From NCBI RefSeq assembly GCF_037975245.1, contig NC_092569.1:25400668-25464667 (forward strand): 64,000 bases of DNA, given 5' to 3'. Source of the DNA: Apostichopus japonicus. Lineage: Eukaryota > Echinodermata > Holothuroidea > Aspidochirotida > Stichopodidae. Below the pieces are notes generated by a model that was given only the letters and a program-made list of their open reading frames with translations, was not told the DNA's origin and made no database searches. Position numbers and translations under genes: made by a program. Below, piece after piece: positions 27,068-54,849 of the stretch. The stretch's first letter is position 1. Each line of letters opens with the position of its first letter.

Positions 27068-28745
27068 CAGTTGAGGCAGAATATTTTCCAAGATGGGCTA
27101 TGCTGTAATTTCCCAAATTGTCACTAATTCGAAAATCGTCGTAAGAAATTTCGATTACGGAGCCATTTGCTGTGGTCATCTCAACCATAATTTTATACCT
27201 TTTCTGATTCGTCAAGAAAGATAGTTTCTCATTACCAAGCCAAAACTCCTGATTTAGGAAGCCGAAGCCAGACTTGTAACTGTCCCAGTCTCGGTTAAAA
27301 TCAATGGCTCCGTCGAAGCGACGCTGTATAATCTATGGAAGACGATACGAATTTTATCACTCGTTATTAAAATACAAATATCCATGGTTAGATTCCTACT
27401 TAACTGTATTTGCTTTATACCTATTACGGTTCCCAGATGTAACCCAGAGGCGTAGCGACGTCTGCTTTATTGCGAAACCACATTTGCTGTTACCCTCCAT
27501 TCTTCGGTGCAATTATATATATTCAGCACTATAAAAAGTCACAGCAGCTAAAACTAACTCCAAGTAAACATATTGTCGCACCTTATGTTCAGTCGCCCCA
27601 CCAATAAGAGTAACGACAGCTTTCTCTGCAACCCTGATAGTCATCTATATCAATACACTTCCAACCTTCTACCAACTATGATTACTGTAAAAGTGGACGC
27701 ATGGCAGTTGATGGACTGGATAATTTAAGTACATTGCCTACATAGCCCAAAGGTAAGTATAAATGTATCAGGCTCACACTAGCTGATATAAAAGGAGTCA
27801 CCGGGAAAAAATGCAAACAATATATTTTCGGGCTCAGAGCTTTCTTAAATGATGCTTTAACCATAAGAAAAACACACAAGATTGAGTTTAATGATTATAG
27901 GAGGACTTCTCAAACTATTAGTACGTAAAATCAAACTTACCGTCCAACCTTTGGAATTTACTGGATTGTCGCAGTAAACCTGAAACGGTTCCCAATAACC
28001 ATCTGGTTTGATCAAGAAGACACCACTAGAGGTATTGGATGTACATCGTGCCTGGATTTCCCAGCAATCTCTTAGGTAATCGGGATTTTGGTAAAAGAAA
28101 AACGACGCGTCTGAAAGGTTGATAAAAACAGTTTGTTTTTATAACGTACTAATTATAGGACTGCATGCATTTTGAAGAACTTGTAACACTGTTCATCTTT
28201 CTAAGAATAGTTCTGAAATTTTAGTCAGCGCATTGAGTTATTTAATGTATTACTAGATATTATATTAAACCGACTTTCATGTTAGAAGCAGGTAAAACAA
28301 AAAAGAAATCATAATAATGTCCTCGAAAATTCCCGGGAATAGATTTACCATTGATAGGTGTGTATCTGCTGTAGAAAATACCAGGCCCTTTTTTGACAGG
28401 AAATGGCAATCGACCAACGAAAGCAATCAACAACATTTCTACGTTTTACAGGTTCATAACCAACATTGCAAGATGTTACAATCAAATTACCTCGACACAT
28501 TTAATATAACAGTCAAATAAACAAGCTGCCTTACATTTGTTAACGTAAAATGTTCGGGTCAATCGCTTTCGTATAAGTTTCTGATAGGGTCAATAATAGT
28601 GCAAGTTAATCTTATTAGATCTCACCGTATCACCTTCCCCAAAAAATAAGCCGTAGAGTAAAGATAATTATGAAATAAATATTTGTTTTTCGATCTTACC
28701 ATTGTCTATTCCCCTTGTTAAATCATGGTTAGAATTAAAGGCGAT
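27068..28745 (-). CDS. Fibrinogen-related domain, partial (3 exons, no last exon)
   Basis: Exons on the minus strand: 28745-28700 (IAFNSNHDLTRGIDN), 28110-27941 (DASFFFYQNPDYLRDC, SSGVFLIKPDG, PFQVYCDNPV to KGWT) and 27332-27068 (IIQRRFDGAIDFNRDW, EFWLGNEKLSFLTNQ, FRISDNLGNYSI). Donors are GTAAGA, GTAAGT and GTGAGT. Exon lengths of 170 and 265 nt match those of the paralogues (170 at 58388-58557; 265 at 25125-25389). The C-terminal FReD exon with the calcium site and P subdomain is not found between 27068 and 26728. Instead the next exon downstream is the TIL exon, in compatible phase 1. The signal-peptide exon expected upstream of 28745 was not found. This is either the 5' part of a tandem-FReD gene or a truncated paralogue. 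Confidence 0.8.
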
Positions 28746-29552
28746 CTGTCGAAAAGATAAACAAAATACGTATACAGAAATAAAGAAAAAACATGTTAGC
28801 AGCGTACTTCGACAATCATAAACGTCCAATACTTGTCAATGGCGAGGTTAATATGCATTTGGCACGGGTTGGAAGCTGTGTGTGTTTGTATGGGGGGGGG
28901 GGGGGGCGACTTGCTAGGAAACAAGTCTAAAAGTCAATTTAAAAATTCATACTTGGTCTATGGATTATAGTTTCGGCTCATAAATTCACAAAGGAAAAAA
29001 AAAAAATATCAAGAAGACGAAAGAAATTCAAAGTTAAAGAGGATTTCGACATTGCTTTTAAAAAATGCACAAACGTCATTAATTTCAGTTATGATATAAC
29101 TTATCTTACGAAAGTGGGATTAATTGCTGATTAAAATATTGCTATATGTACTTTACATTTCCCCGATTATTTTAAATTCTGAATATAACTCATTAGCTTC
29201 GTGTCGAGCGTTTGTTCTCTGTCACTGGATTTGATAACGTACCTTGCCAACCCCAACCCTTTGTCTATTCTACTCACTGTAAATCAACAAAAGTATCTAA
29301 TTGCAGTTAAAAAATTATGGTTAAGACAGACGGATATCGACTGGCTTCGAGTTAATATTATATTCATATCTTTACTGCCTGTAATCTCTTAACTTATGAC
29401 GAATCGTTTATTATGATGTACATTGCCATTATAAACACGCACGTATTTTCCTGTTTGAGACGGGTTACAAAAGTGAGCTTTAGCATCCTTTTATTATTTT
29501 TTTGTTTCAATGTTTACATACAGGACAAAAACACGGAATAGTTTGCTCCGCG

Positions 29553-29955
29553 TTATGAAAACACTTAAAAAGACATTTAAAGAACAAATGCAGTAATATG
29601 GAATATAAAGAGCGAGGTATCTTGTTATCGTATCTAGAATATAGTAAACTAAAACAAACATGTTTACTTCAGCTTTAAGGTTTTCGTAAGTATTGTTAGG
29701 GTTGTACGAACCGTTTTGAATACATCTGAAACTAGTTCTGATAAGACTTATAAAAGGTTTGGTGGCCTTTCGCTATGAAAAACATTAAAGAGACATTGAA
29801 ATTTGTTCCAAGTAATATTAATTAAGAAGAGCGAGATAACTTGTTGTTGTATCTTGAATGAAGTGTCAAACAAATTGACTTTAGCGTTAACTTTTTCTAA
29901 GTATTGTTAGGGTTGTACGAACCGTTTTGGACACATGTGAAACTGACTCTTTAAA
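29553..29955 (+). repeat. Tandem duplication of about 200 bp
   Basis: Blocks AAAACA(C)TTAAA(A)AGACATT, AGAGCGAG(G/A)TA, and GTATTGTTAGGGTTGTACGA occur twice in the same order (29553-29745 and 29776-29955). No coding potential is seen. Confidence 0.7.
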
Positions 29956-31678
29956 ATGTTAGCAATTATTTAGACTACATGTTATTGATTCCTGGTAATC
30001 AAGAAGAATCTATGTTTAATTCATAATTTTAAATATAATGTTGTTAGAAATGTAAAGAATAAAAGGTCTTCTCACTGATATTAAAACTACACATCGCATT
30101 TAACTTAATTGTTATCTGTGATTTGCTATATTATTAACAAATGTCAGTTTCGTCATCACTTATATGTTACATAGTATTAGAGATAGTCGACAATAGAATT
30201 TTAGCAGAATATTTTAAAATAAAAATAAAAATAAATATTATCATTATGAATTAAATTTGGTAAATTCCTTTCTGGTCAGTATGCCGCAGCGTTATATTGC
30301 TTCCATCAGCCAGCTATATTTTAAATTGAAGATATTATAAATATTTTTAAAGTTAAACATTTATTGTTATGGACAATGTTGTTGGTGATATAAATATTAG
30401 CTTGCTTTGTCTTTACAAAGTTTGACAATCAAACTGAAGCCGGAACTGGGTCGGAAAAATCCTACAAAGTACGAGCTGTCCGAACTGATGTATCGGGAAA
30501 AAAATTTCTATATAAATGTTTGCAACTGCAATAAGAATTAGAAATACATAAATGAGTATAAAATGAAATGAATATGTTCAATTTGAACAAAAATTTGTCT
30601 CAAATCTGATACAAATTTCTGTGTTGGAGCCTATTTACTAAAAAATGGTGGATATTTGGTTCATTGACAGATTAAATCAAGCAACAGTTGAAATGCGTAT
30701 GAAAGATTGGTACATTTTTAGTTATTTCTTCTTCGTAATTGATCGTTTCAGTTGACATTAAAGTAAATTAAAAACCACCTATTTATGAGTTTATTCAAAT
30801 AATTATTCAACTTTGAGAAAAATATAAATTATTACATCATTTATGGACCATGTTTACAAAGCATGAACTTCACGAGGCTTTGTTTGAAATAAAATCATAT
30901 GATTGTTCGGCTTTTATTTAAAGCAAACTTTAACACCATTCAATAAACTGCAAATAACAGTTTTTGTACGGTTTTTGTATTCTAGTAGGTATGTAGTAAC
31001 TCTCTGGTTAGCGAAGACATGATAGTTCTTCGGTTATCAAGAAACTAATGTTAAAGTCAATAATTTGTTTATTATTTACAAGTCATCACATAACGTATGA
31101 GAAAGTAGATACAATAAAGTTTCTTACGAAGTCGACTTCATTTAGCAAATGGAAATATTTGCAAATCCAAGCACCAAAAAAGCAACTCATATCACTTCAT
31201 TAAAAAGTAATAATCCTGTTTGCACTGTTTAAACTGATTTACACGTTGACCTACAAAACGGAGATTTTAAGTAAATAGGTTACCGATGTTGACTATGCGA
31301 AGAATGTTTGATTAGTGACGTGTGATACTAATATCCCTGTTCAAAAAGTTGTAAGTAATTTTTTTTACACATTTTAGAAAATTAAGAAGTGGCAAATTTA
31401 CCAAAAGGAAAGAACTTATAGGGAACATTTGGTTATTCTGGGAATGATCATAATATATATTTATACTTTAATATAATATTATGTTCTAAAAACATATATG
31501 TGACGTTAAATAATTATATTAAATATGCCACGAGTATTATGTTTATATGCTACTATGTTAAGATATAACGCAAGTTAGTATTTTGTGGCTACACTATACT
31601 GCACGCCACCCGAACCGAATTGTACAGTTGCTTATAATAGCGTTTTCGATTGAATATATTGCGCATTTGTATGCATCT

Positions 31679-31930
31679 GTGTTATAACATGATAACACGT
31701 GTTGTGCTAGAGGCACATTTTATTGCGGCCTGTGTTAAAAAAAATATATATATATATATAAAAATATAAAAAAATATAAAAATAAAAAATATAAAAATAT
31801 TTTATATTATATATTATATATAAAAAAAAAAATTATATATAATACCACTACGATTTACTGTATTGTATGTTTAACATATCTAGCTCTCGCATGCTCCCAA
31901 AACATAACACGTGTTAGTGTGTTATAACAC
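31679..31930. mobile_element. MITE-like element with imperfect terminal inverted repeats
   Basis: The left end GTGTTATAACATGATAACAC and the right end, read inverted, GTGTTATAACACACTAACAC match over about 28 bp with a few differences and flank an A/T-only core. A length of about 250 bp is typical of a non-autonomous DNA element. The superfamily is not determined. Confidence 0.5.
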
Positions 31931-33469
31931 CCTGGCATATAAATGCATAATATGCTACACGTTAAGAACAAATATAAGCTCACACCTTTTCGGCTTGAGT
32001 GTGCACGCATGCGTTAAATGCAATAATGAAGCATTTTGCTCCCATGGCTTGTTTGCGGGTATTGTAATTAAGAAATGCCAAATCATTTAAAAAGATATTT
32101 TAGTAACTGGAGATTATGAGGAATCAATGTATTTGATTTTTTTTCAATTGTTAGCGTTTATTGCACTAATTGTAAAAATTCTTAAATTTTCCAAAACCTA
32201 CACTAAGGCTCATTTTAACAACTATAGTCATACAGAACTTGATTCCTAGCATATAAACGTCTCGAAGAGCAACGGAATGTTTGCAATAGAATGAATTTCA
32301 TATGTGAAAGTATGTAAATGACGACACTATCACATCGGGTTAGAATATGTGAGGATAAAAAATTCACAAACTCTTGTTATTGAATCTTTCTGGTAGGATA
32401 TGTAAATTTATGGTAAGGAGTGGAACGGGAAATCTTTAAATTGTGTTAAACTTATCGTTCAATACGATAATTGGAAAAACAGGTAATGATTTTAAGTTGA
32501 AGATTCCTTAACTAATTGAAGATTTCAACCTATGTTCAAACTTTCATACAACAATGTAACAGTACCTCATGTTTTGCAATGTATTTCAGTACTTGAATCT
32601 GTTCTATGTCTTTCAGAAGCACAAAATACTTATAAGCATTACCGGTAAAACATAGTTATAGTGTATAAGAAAATACCAATCGTGAATATATATTAGGCGA
32701 CTATTTGAAATATTACTGGGAAGAATACTCAAGTACATTGAAAATAGAGTGAGAGTAAAATGAAGATATTTAGAAAGTTGTAAGAAAACTTTCAATGTGT
32801 ACTATAATATGTCTGTTAAACGTCGAACAGAGGATGTAAAAAAATGATTCTCTGGATTGCATCACTAGATTAAAAAGTTACTAAATATTAGAGAAAAAGT
32901 CAACTTTCAAACTGCCATTTTGATGCCAATTCAATGCCAACTAGATTAATCCTAGCGATTGAATTTTCATTAAGTTAGCTTAAGATAATGTGGTAATATG
33001 CAAATTATTTTAAGATGACTTTCATTGAGGACACTTTTAAAGTACTCTGCTTTGTAAGAGAAACATGTTGATGGCAGTGACAGAAAAGCTGATGTTTCAA
33101 AAAGCTTATATAGATTGCCTATTTTTAGTTCCTAGAACCTGTTGTCAATGCGGGTTTTTCGAGATTTTAAAGAAAATTGCTGTATTTATTACATCACAAA
33201 GTTAACAATGATAACGATATCTGTACTGTTCAATATTTGGCTAACATAATCTCACGTTTCTTGTATTGACACATAACAGGAGATGAAAGTGTTAGTGTTA
33301 TCTAAATCAGATGCCACTTGGTAAAAGTCACGTTGTAAATTTCCTCTGACTGTGATTGTGCACATATTCAGAATCGTGTAAAAGAAACATTTTAGCGAAC
33401 CTAAATATAATTGGAAGGCACGTAAAACCTAGGTTTAAAATATGAAAATTTACTTAGTGTGCCTTCTAC

Positions 33470-33990
33470 CCGATCATCAACATATGAATTTAAACGTTTT
33501 GATTATACTGCTGCCACATTATGGAATAACTTACCCCAGGACATATGCAATATTAATATAGACTTAACGCAATTCAAGAAATTACTTAAAACACTGTTTT
33601 TCAGAGCTGCCAACACAGATTAATGTACTTCTTATTATACTTGCTGTACATACTTAATTCAGGTGTTATTATTGTATTTTAGTCAAAATTTTTCTATTTA
33701 TTTTTAACATTTCTATCATATATTTTTCTTACAATCTTAACTTTTATAACCTTTTGAACTTTTTTACTTTTAACATATTTTTATCTTTTGCTGTTAGGCG
33801 CCTTAGAGCAATTTTTTAATTGCCAACACAGATTAATGTACTTTTTATTCTACTTGCTGCACGTACTTAATTCAGGTGTTACTTTGTATTTTAGTCATAA
33901 TTTTTCTATTTATTTTTTACATTTCTATCATATATTTTTCTTCACAATCTTAACTTTTATAACCTTTTTAACTTTTATACTTTTAACAAA
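33470..33990 (+). mobile_element. LINE 3' end with duplicated 3' UTR
   Basis: The plus strand reads STYEFKRFDYTAATLWNNLP, then LTQFKKLLKTLFFRAANTD and a stop at about 33620. This is the C-terminus of a non-LTR reverse transcriptase ORF. Its 3' UTR (GCCAACACAGATTAATGTAC onward) occurs twice, at 33608-33780 and 33822-33990, separated by GGCGCCTTAGAGCAA. This is only the last part of an element. Confidence 0.65.
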
Positions 33991-35070
33991 TTTTAGCAAC
34001 TGTACAATTCGGTTCGGGTGCACGTATATACAAGAACATAGGCCTCGGCTAGTATTTTAACAGGATATAGGGAATCGACTGGCTGTTTTACGTGCGCAAG
34101 GTTAGATCACAAGTACCCGCCCACTTCATTGCTTAGTTAGGCAAAGTGCCAGCCAGATGATGCGAACATTACAAAACAACTTAAGAAGTAATTTTAATGT
34201 TCTTTCAATTTTATAGGCCAAGAAAGAGTAAACATGGGCTTTTGAAAAAGGTAGGATCAGGCTCATTTTTTTCTAGGGAAATATAATAGGCTGAAATCCG
34301 GCTAATTAAATAACCAACAATTCAGTTAGGCACGATAAAAGGGGATCATTCAATATTTAAACTACCAAAAAAAAAAATGCTTAAAATGCTTATAACAGAC
34401 ATTGGTAACATTGTAACATAACATTTTAACTCTATGAAACATATTAAAAAGAAAATTAAAGTGATACTGAACATAATAGCCTAACAGGTTCCTACCACAG
34501 CCGGGTTAGTTTTGTTAGTTAATCGGAAGCCTAGCCTATGTTTTATATTTTGTAACAAGGTATAGCACTCCTCACGGAAAGCGCAGAAAAATCAACTTTT
34601 TAAAACTTAATATGTAACTGTGCCTCCCTTTTGGTTCCAGTGCCACATCAGGCAGCTGGATCATGTGTAGCCGATATGGCATATATTTGTGTGTGTGACC
34701 ATGAGCCTCATGAACATTTTACGTAGACAGACCATTTCAATATTACTAAGTATTTGTTTCACATATACCAAATATTGTTCGTATGATGGTGTTACGTTAA
34801 CAGAACGTTTACATCTGTTAGTATTATTGAATGCTATCATTTAAAGGCTACAGTTCTTCATTTTACTTTATGTGGGACAATGGCCATCCAGGAGGTATAA
34901 AATTGTTATATAGGATAAGTTCAGCCTCTGTATGGTAACATTGTATGAAAAAACTTGCATTCCAATCTATAAATGTAATGTTCATAAGGAAACCTGGTGA
35001 AGCGTTTACACACAGATATGGGTGAAAAAATGTAAAAATTGTAAGGCTATGAAATAGTTATTCGCAGTTA

Positions 35071-35190
<120 letters not shown>

Positions 35191-35191
35191 A

Positions 35192-35357
35192 CCATCCATC
35201 CACCCATCCACCAATCCACCCATCCATCCATCCACCCATTTACCCATCCATCTATCCATCCATCCTTCCACCCACCCGCCCACCCACCCACCCATCCATC
35301 CATCCATCCAACCACCCACCCACCCACCCAACCACCCATCCATCCATCCATCCATCT
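35192..35357 (+). repeat. CCAT/CCAC tetranucleotide array
   Basis: A pyrimidine-leaning array of CCAT, CCAC and variants, directly after the TA repeat. Long open frames across it are low-complexity artefacts. Confidence 0.95.
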
Positions 35358-35649
35358 ATAAAGCTTGTCTAATTAATCGAAATGGGCGTTTTGATTTTAT
35401 GGCAATAGCCAATCACATGACTCTCTGACTATTATATATTCAAGTTTGCTTTATCTATGTTCGTCACTTGATATTTGGGTTTCGTACATGCTTTGTCGTG
35501 TTACTGTACATTAACTGCGTTGTTGCACAATATCAGCAGTGTTGCTTTGATGTGCAGTTAATTATTTTGAAATTCTTTGATTAACTTTTGGTACAGCGTG
35601 ATGCTATCATCCATTCGTTATTTAAGAAACTCGAAGAAAACACGCAAAC

Positions 35650-51450
<15,801 letters not shown>

Positions 51451-54400
51451 AATTATAACATGGAAATCAACAAATATACGCAGAGTCGAGAATGGCTGTA
51501 CTTGTTTTTTTTGAAAACATGTTATGCAGCTCTTCAGTTGATTTTGATGGGAGGGGTGGGGGGGGGGGGGGGGATTTGGTATCTATATTAGCTAGACACT
51601 GACATTGTAAAACAATAGAGGTTAAATGATAGCACTCTCAATAGTTAAGTTTTTAACGTTAAAATCACCTGCTTCCTGTTCCTCTTGAAATTATGTCCAT
51701 ACTGCATTTAGATATATATTAGAAAATATCTGGACGAACAAATGTTGTATAGATGTCGAATTTGTAATTTATTTTGTTCATAATCTTAATAAACAAAATA
51801 ATTATCCTGGTCGATCAATTACAAATTCATGTTGGGTGCTAGGTTTTGTATTCCAGACTGCTCATAAAGATGAATATAATAGTTATATAAGCCGGAAACA
51901 CTCGATCACGATGTGCAACTTGTTTGATGGAATTTATTGGTGAAACTTAACAAATTCTGAATAGTTCAGAAGTGCAGTAGTTTACTGTGGCTTGTAAATG
52001 CATAACTTGCATAACATTGCATAACATTTTTTCGTGAAACTAGATATGTATGCAATACCTACGTTACATCTTTTGCTGTGTACCTATATATTTACCAATG
52101 AAAAGATGGAAAGGTGTTTTGTAGCCGATTCGTCTTTATTTGTTTTGTATCAGCTTTATTTTCTTTACCTTGCATTGGCAAATTTTCTAACTTTCTGTAA
52201 CGTAGATATTGAATATGAATGGAGAGACAAAATCCGATACATGTTGGAAAATGGAATTCATAATTTTGAGAAAATATTAATACTTTCTACAGTTATATTG
52301 TACATTTTTCGTGAACATTTGTTAAAACTCTATATGAACATAACTCGGACAGGACAGGTAAAGGAATTGAGCGAGTGTCGTTGAGCGTCCTTTCAAAGGA
52401 TTATGATAACACTGAACTTACATTACATTACATATTTAAAATTACAATTGTGTAGTTAAGGTCCGTCTGACGAAATGTTGACTACGGATTAATATTGATA
52501 ATCCCAATGTTCATTAATCCTCATTTGATGACGAAAGTTGAATTCTATCACTTGAAACGTTATTTCCTCTGTATACTCGCAACATACCTGTACTTGTGTA
52601 GCTGTGAATTGATAAATGCTCACTTGTTTCTCTTACTCTATGCATGGGCAAACATGTCACCAATATTTTAATGTTGTAATGTTTGGATTCTATATTATGT
52701 AAGATGCAGTTTGATTATTGTATGCTGCCATCTAGCTGAATGATCAAATTCAAATGGCTGTTGGCTATCGTTTTATTACATTCATTGTGAAACTAAATGA
52801 TGATGCTGGTTATTGAATTATTGAATAAATTTGATTATACCGTAGAGTTGTATTACCCGTGTTTTGGTCTAATTATGTATACACATATCTAAAGAACATA
52901 ATGACGGGACTGATAAATAGTAATTACCTATGAGTGATGTCACACTCACTACCATGCTACCGTAGCAGATGTGTTCCAAATCTTAATGTTTTGGGCAAAC
53001 TCCAAACAAAATCCAAACAGATTTCAATAATAATTCCTTCATGTGGGTATATGTTAACTTCCAGTGGGCAACATTATTTTTATAATATTTCATTTTCGGA
53101 AACACATGTCCCTGAGAAACTTAGCTTTAAAATAGTGTAACTCTCTGTACCTTGTTATATAAGTCTAACTTGATGACAACTGTGGCCCATCAGTGCGGGC
53201 CATATATAGTTGTTTAAATTCTAATGAATTAATTAATGAACTAACTCTCAACAACATTTTGTTTATGAGAACTTATACATGATGGTAGACGTGTTGTTTG
53301 AGGTACCAGCGTCGAGAAACAGGTCAGCCCCAGAGGACAAATATGTCATCGGGCCTCAATTAACTTTATGTCTTGTCATATTTCCTTGATTATGAAGATG
53401 AAAATACACTGACTATTCTTTATTACATATTAACCGGCTCCCATCATATTCTATTTTGCTCTCTTTATTGACTCTAGCTGTACTGCATATCCCTGGCCCT
53501 TAAAACTTGATTTTAGGTGAAAGTGTTTGTTCTCAGATAATATCCTTTACTGCATCTCATGGAACTGATAGTTCACGCTGTACATAGAACAGATGTAATA
53601 TTAGTTGGTGAGCCCCAGATGTTTGAAGGGTCATTCCTCAAAAAAGGTTCAGAGGTATATAGATGTACAAGGTTGATTTAAAGGAATACAGTATAGACCT
53701 ATGTAGATTAATTGGGTGCCTAGAATCATCCTTAATCAGTCCCAATCTATGACGAATCTACATTAATTCTTGAACTGTACGATCTTTCTATCGGTACACA
53801 AATGAAAATGTTCAGCTGTCAGACTATCTTAACAGTTGCAACATAAAATTGGAAGTTGTTTGGTGTCATTTTAGATATAAATCTACTCCTGACAATGTTA
53901 TGACGGATGGTCTCGTTATACCAGTCCTGCTGGTTTCTTATATAGTGTTATTTTACTCCTGCTGGTTTCTTATAGTACCAGTATGTTTATGTGTGATTTG
54001 CTTTGCCCGCTGTTGCATAGTGTTTAACGGCTAGACAATTTTGCTCTTAAAGTCTGTGAGGCTATTGAAAAAAAAAAACAGTAGAGTTTTAGACAGAAGT
54101 ACTGAGATTAAAGAGTATTCAAGTTGGTTGACTTGACGACAGCATGGAATTCAAAGCTACCAGACGGTAGTAATAACCTCTCAGTGACAACTACTTTTTA
54201 AGATAAAATCACCCAGGAAAGAACCTGGCCACGAAAACCAAACTACCGAACGACTGATCCGTTACTTGTTCTTTCTAATTTTAGTGATCAGCAGTGTTTT
54301 ACATATTTAACGGAAACAATACCTAAAATTACTTGTATCTGAAGTCCCGGGTTTTCATTCGCCATCCCGGCAAGCTATTACTTCGTGATATTTATGTTAG

Positions 54401-54849
54401 CGTTTTGGATAACGTATTAGTTGTAATTAAAAGAAGTTATGAGAAACTCAAAGTTATTGGTACACTCAGACTTTAATGAAACAAAATCGATGAACTTTCA
54501 TCACCAAAAATGGAGAAAAATAAAGAGTATTAAACAGTACAACCGGATTTTACATTTAACGATATCACACTGCTTAAAGACAATGTGATAGTTCATATTA
54601 CCTTTAAATAATCAATCCGCCTCCAGACACCTTTTGGACGTGGAACGTTTTCAGGGGTCGGAGTTAAAAAAAAAACATGTGTACGCAATCGATCAGGACA
54701 AGTTCTTGTGTTGTGACATTTTGACGTTCGTGATAACATAGCGAAAACACTTTTAACATTTAACAATACAAAATAACTTGACAGTTATGAATTTGCCCAC
54801 AATTCTGAATGGTCGGTTCATTTAATTCACCTGGGTCTGTCAAAATCGT
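51451..54849. other. Interval between convergent genes
   Basis: This should contain the 3' UTR of the ASIC-like gene; an AATAAA lies at about 51788. A G-run lies at 51550-51572. Small open frames (52034-52384, 52934-53140, 53849-54034) show no domain or splice context and are not called. Confidence 0.4.

Noticed and set aside
32613-32795. Minus-strand frame starting MKVFLQLSKYLHFTLTLF, tested as the missing signal-peptide exon of the partial fibrinogen gene
   Set aside because: The only nearby donor gives phase 1, whereas the exon at 28745 needs phase 0.
52034-52384. 116-codon plus-strand open frame with hydrophobic runs
   Set aside because: AT-rich, downstream of the channel stop codon, with no recognisable domain. 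It is likely 3' UTR or intergenic.
54285-54565. Short words like exon 4 of the channel (GTTTTACAT, TTTAACG) occurring twice
   Set aside because: Matches are under 20 bp and not in a consistent frame. They could be remnants of another exon copy but may be chance.
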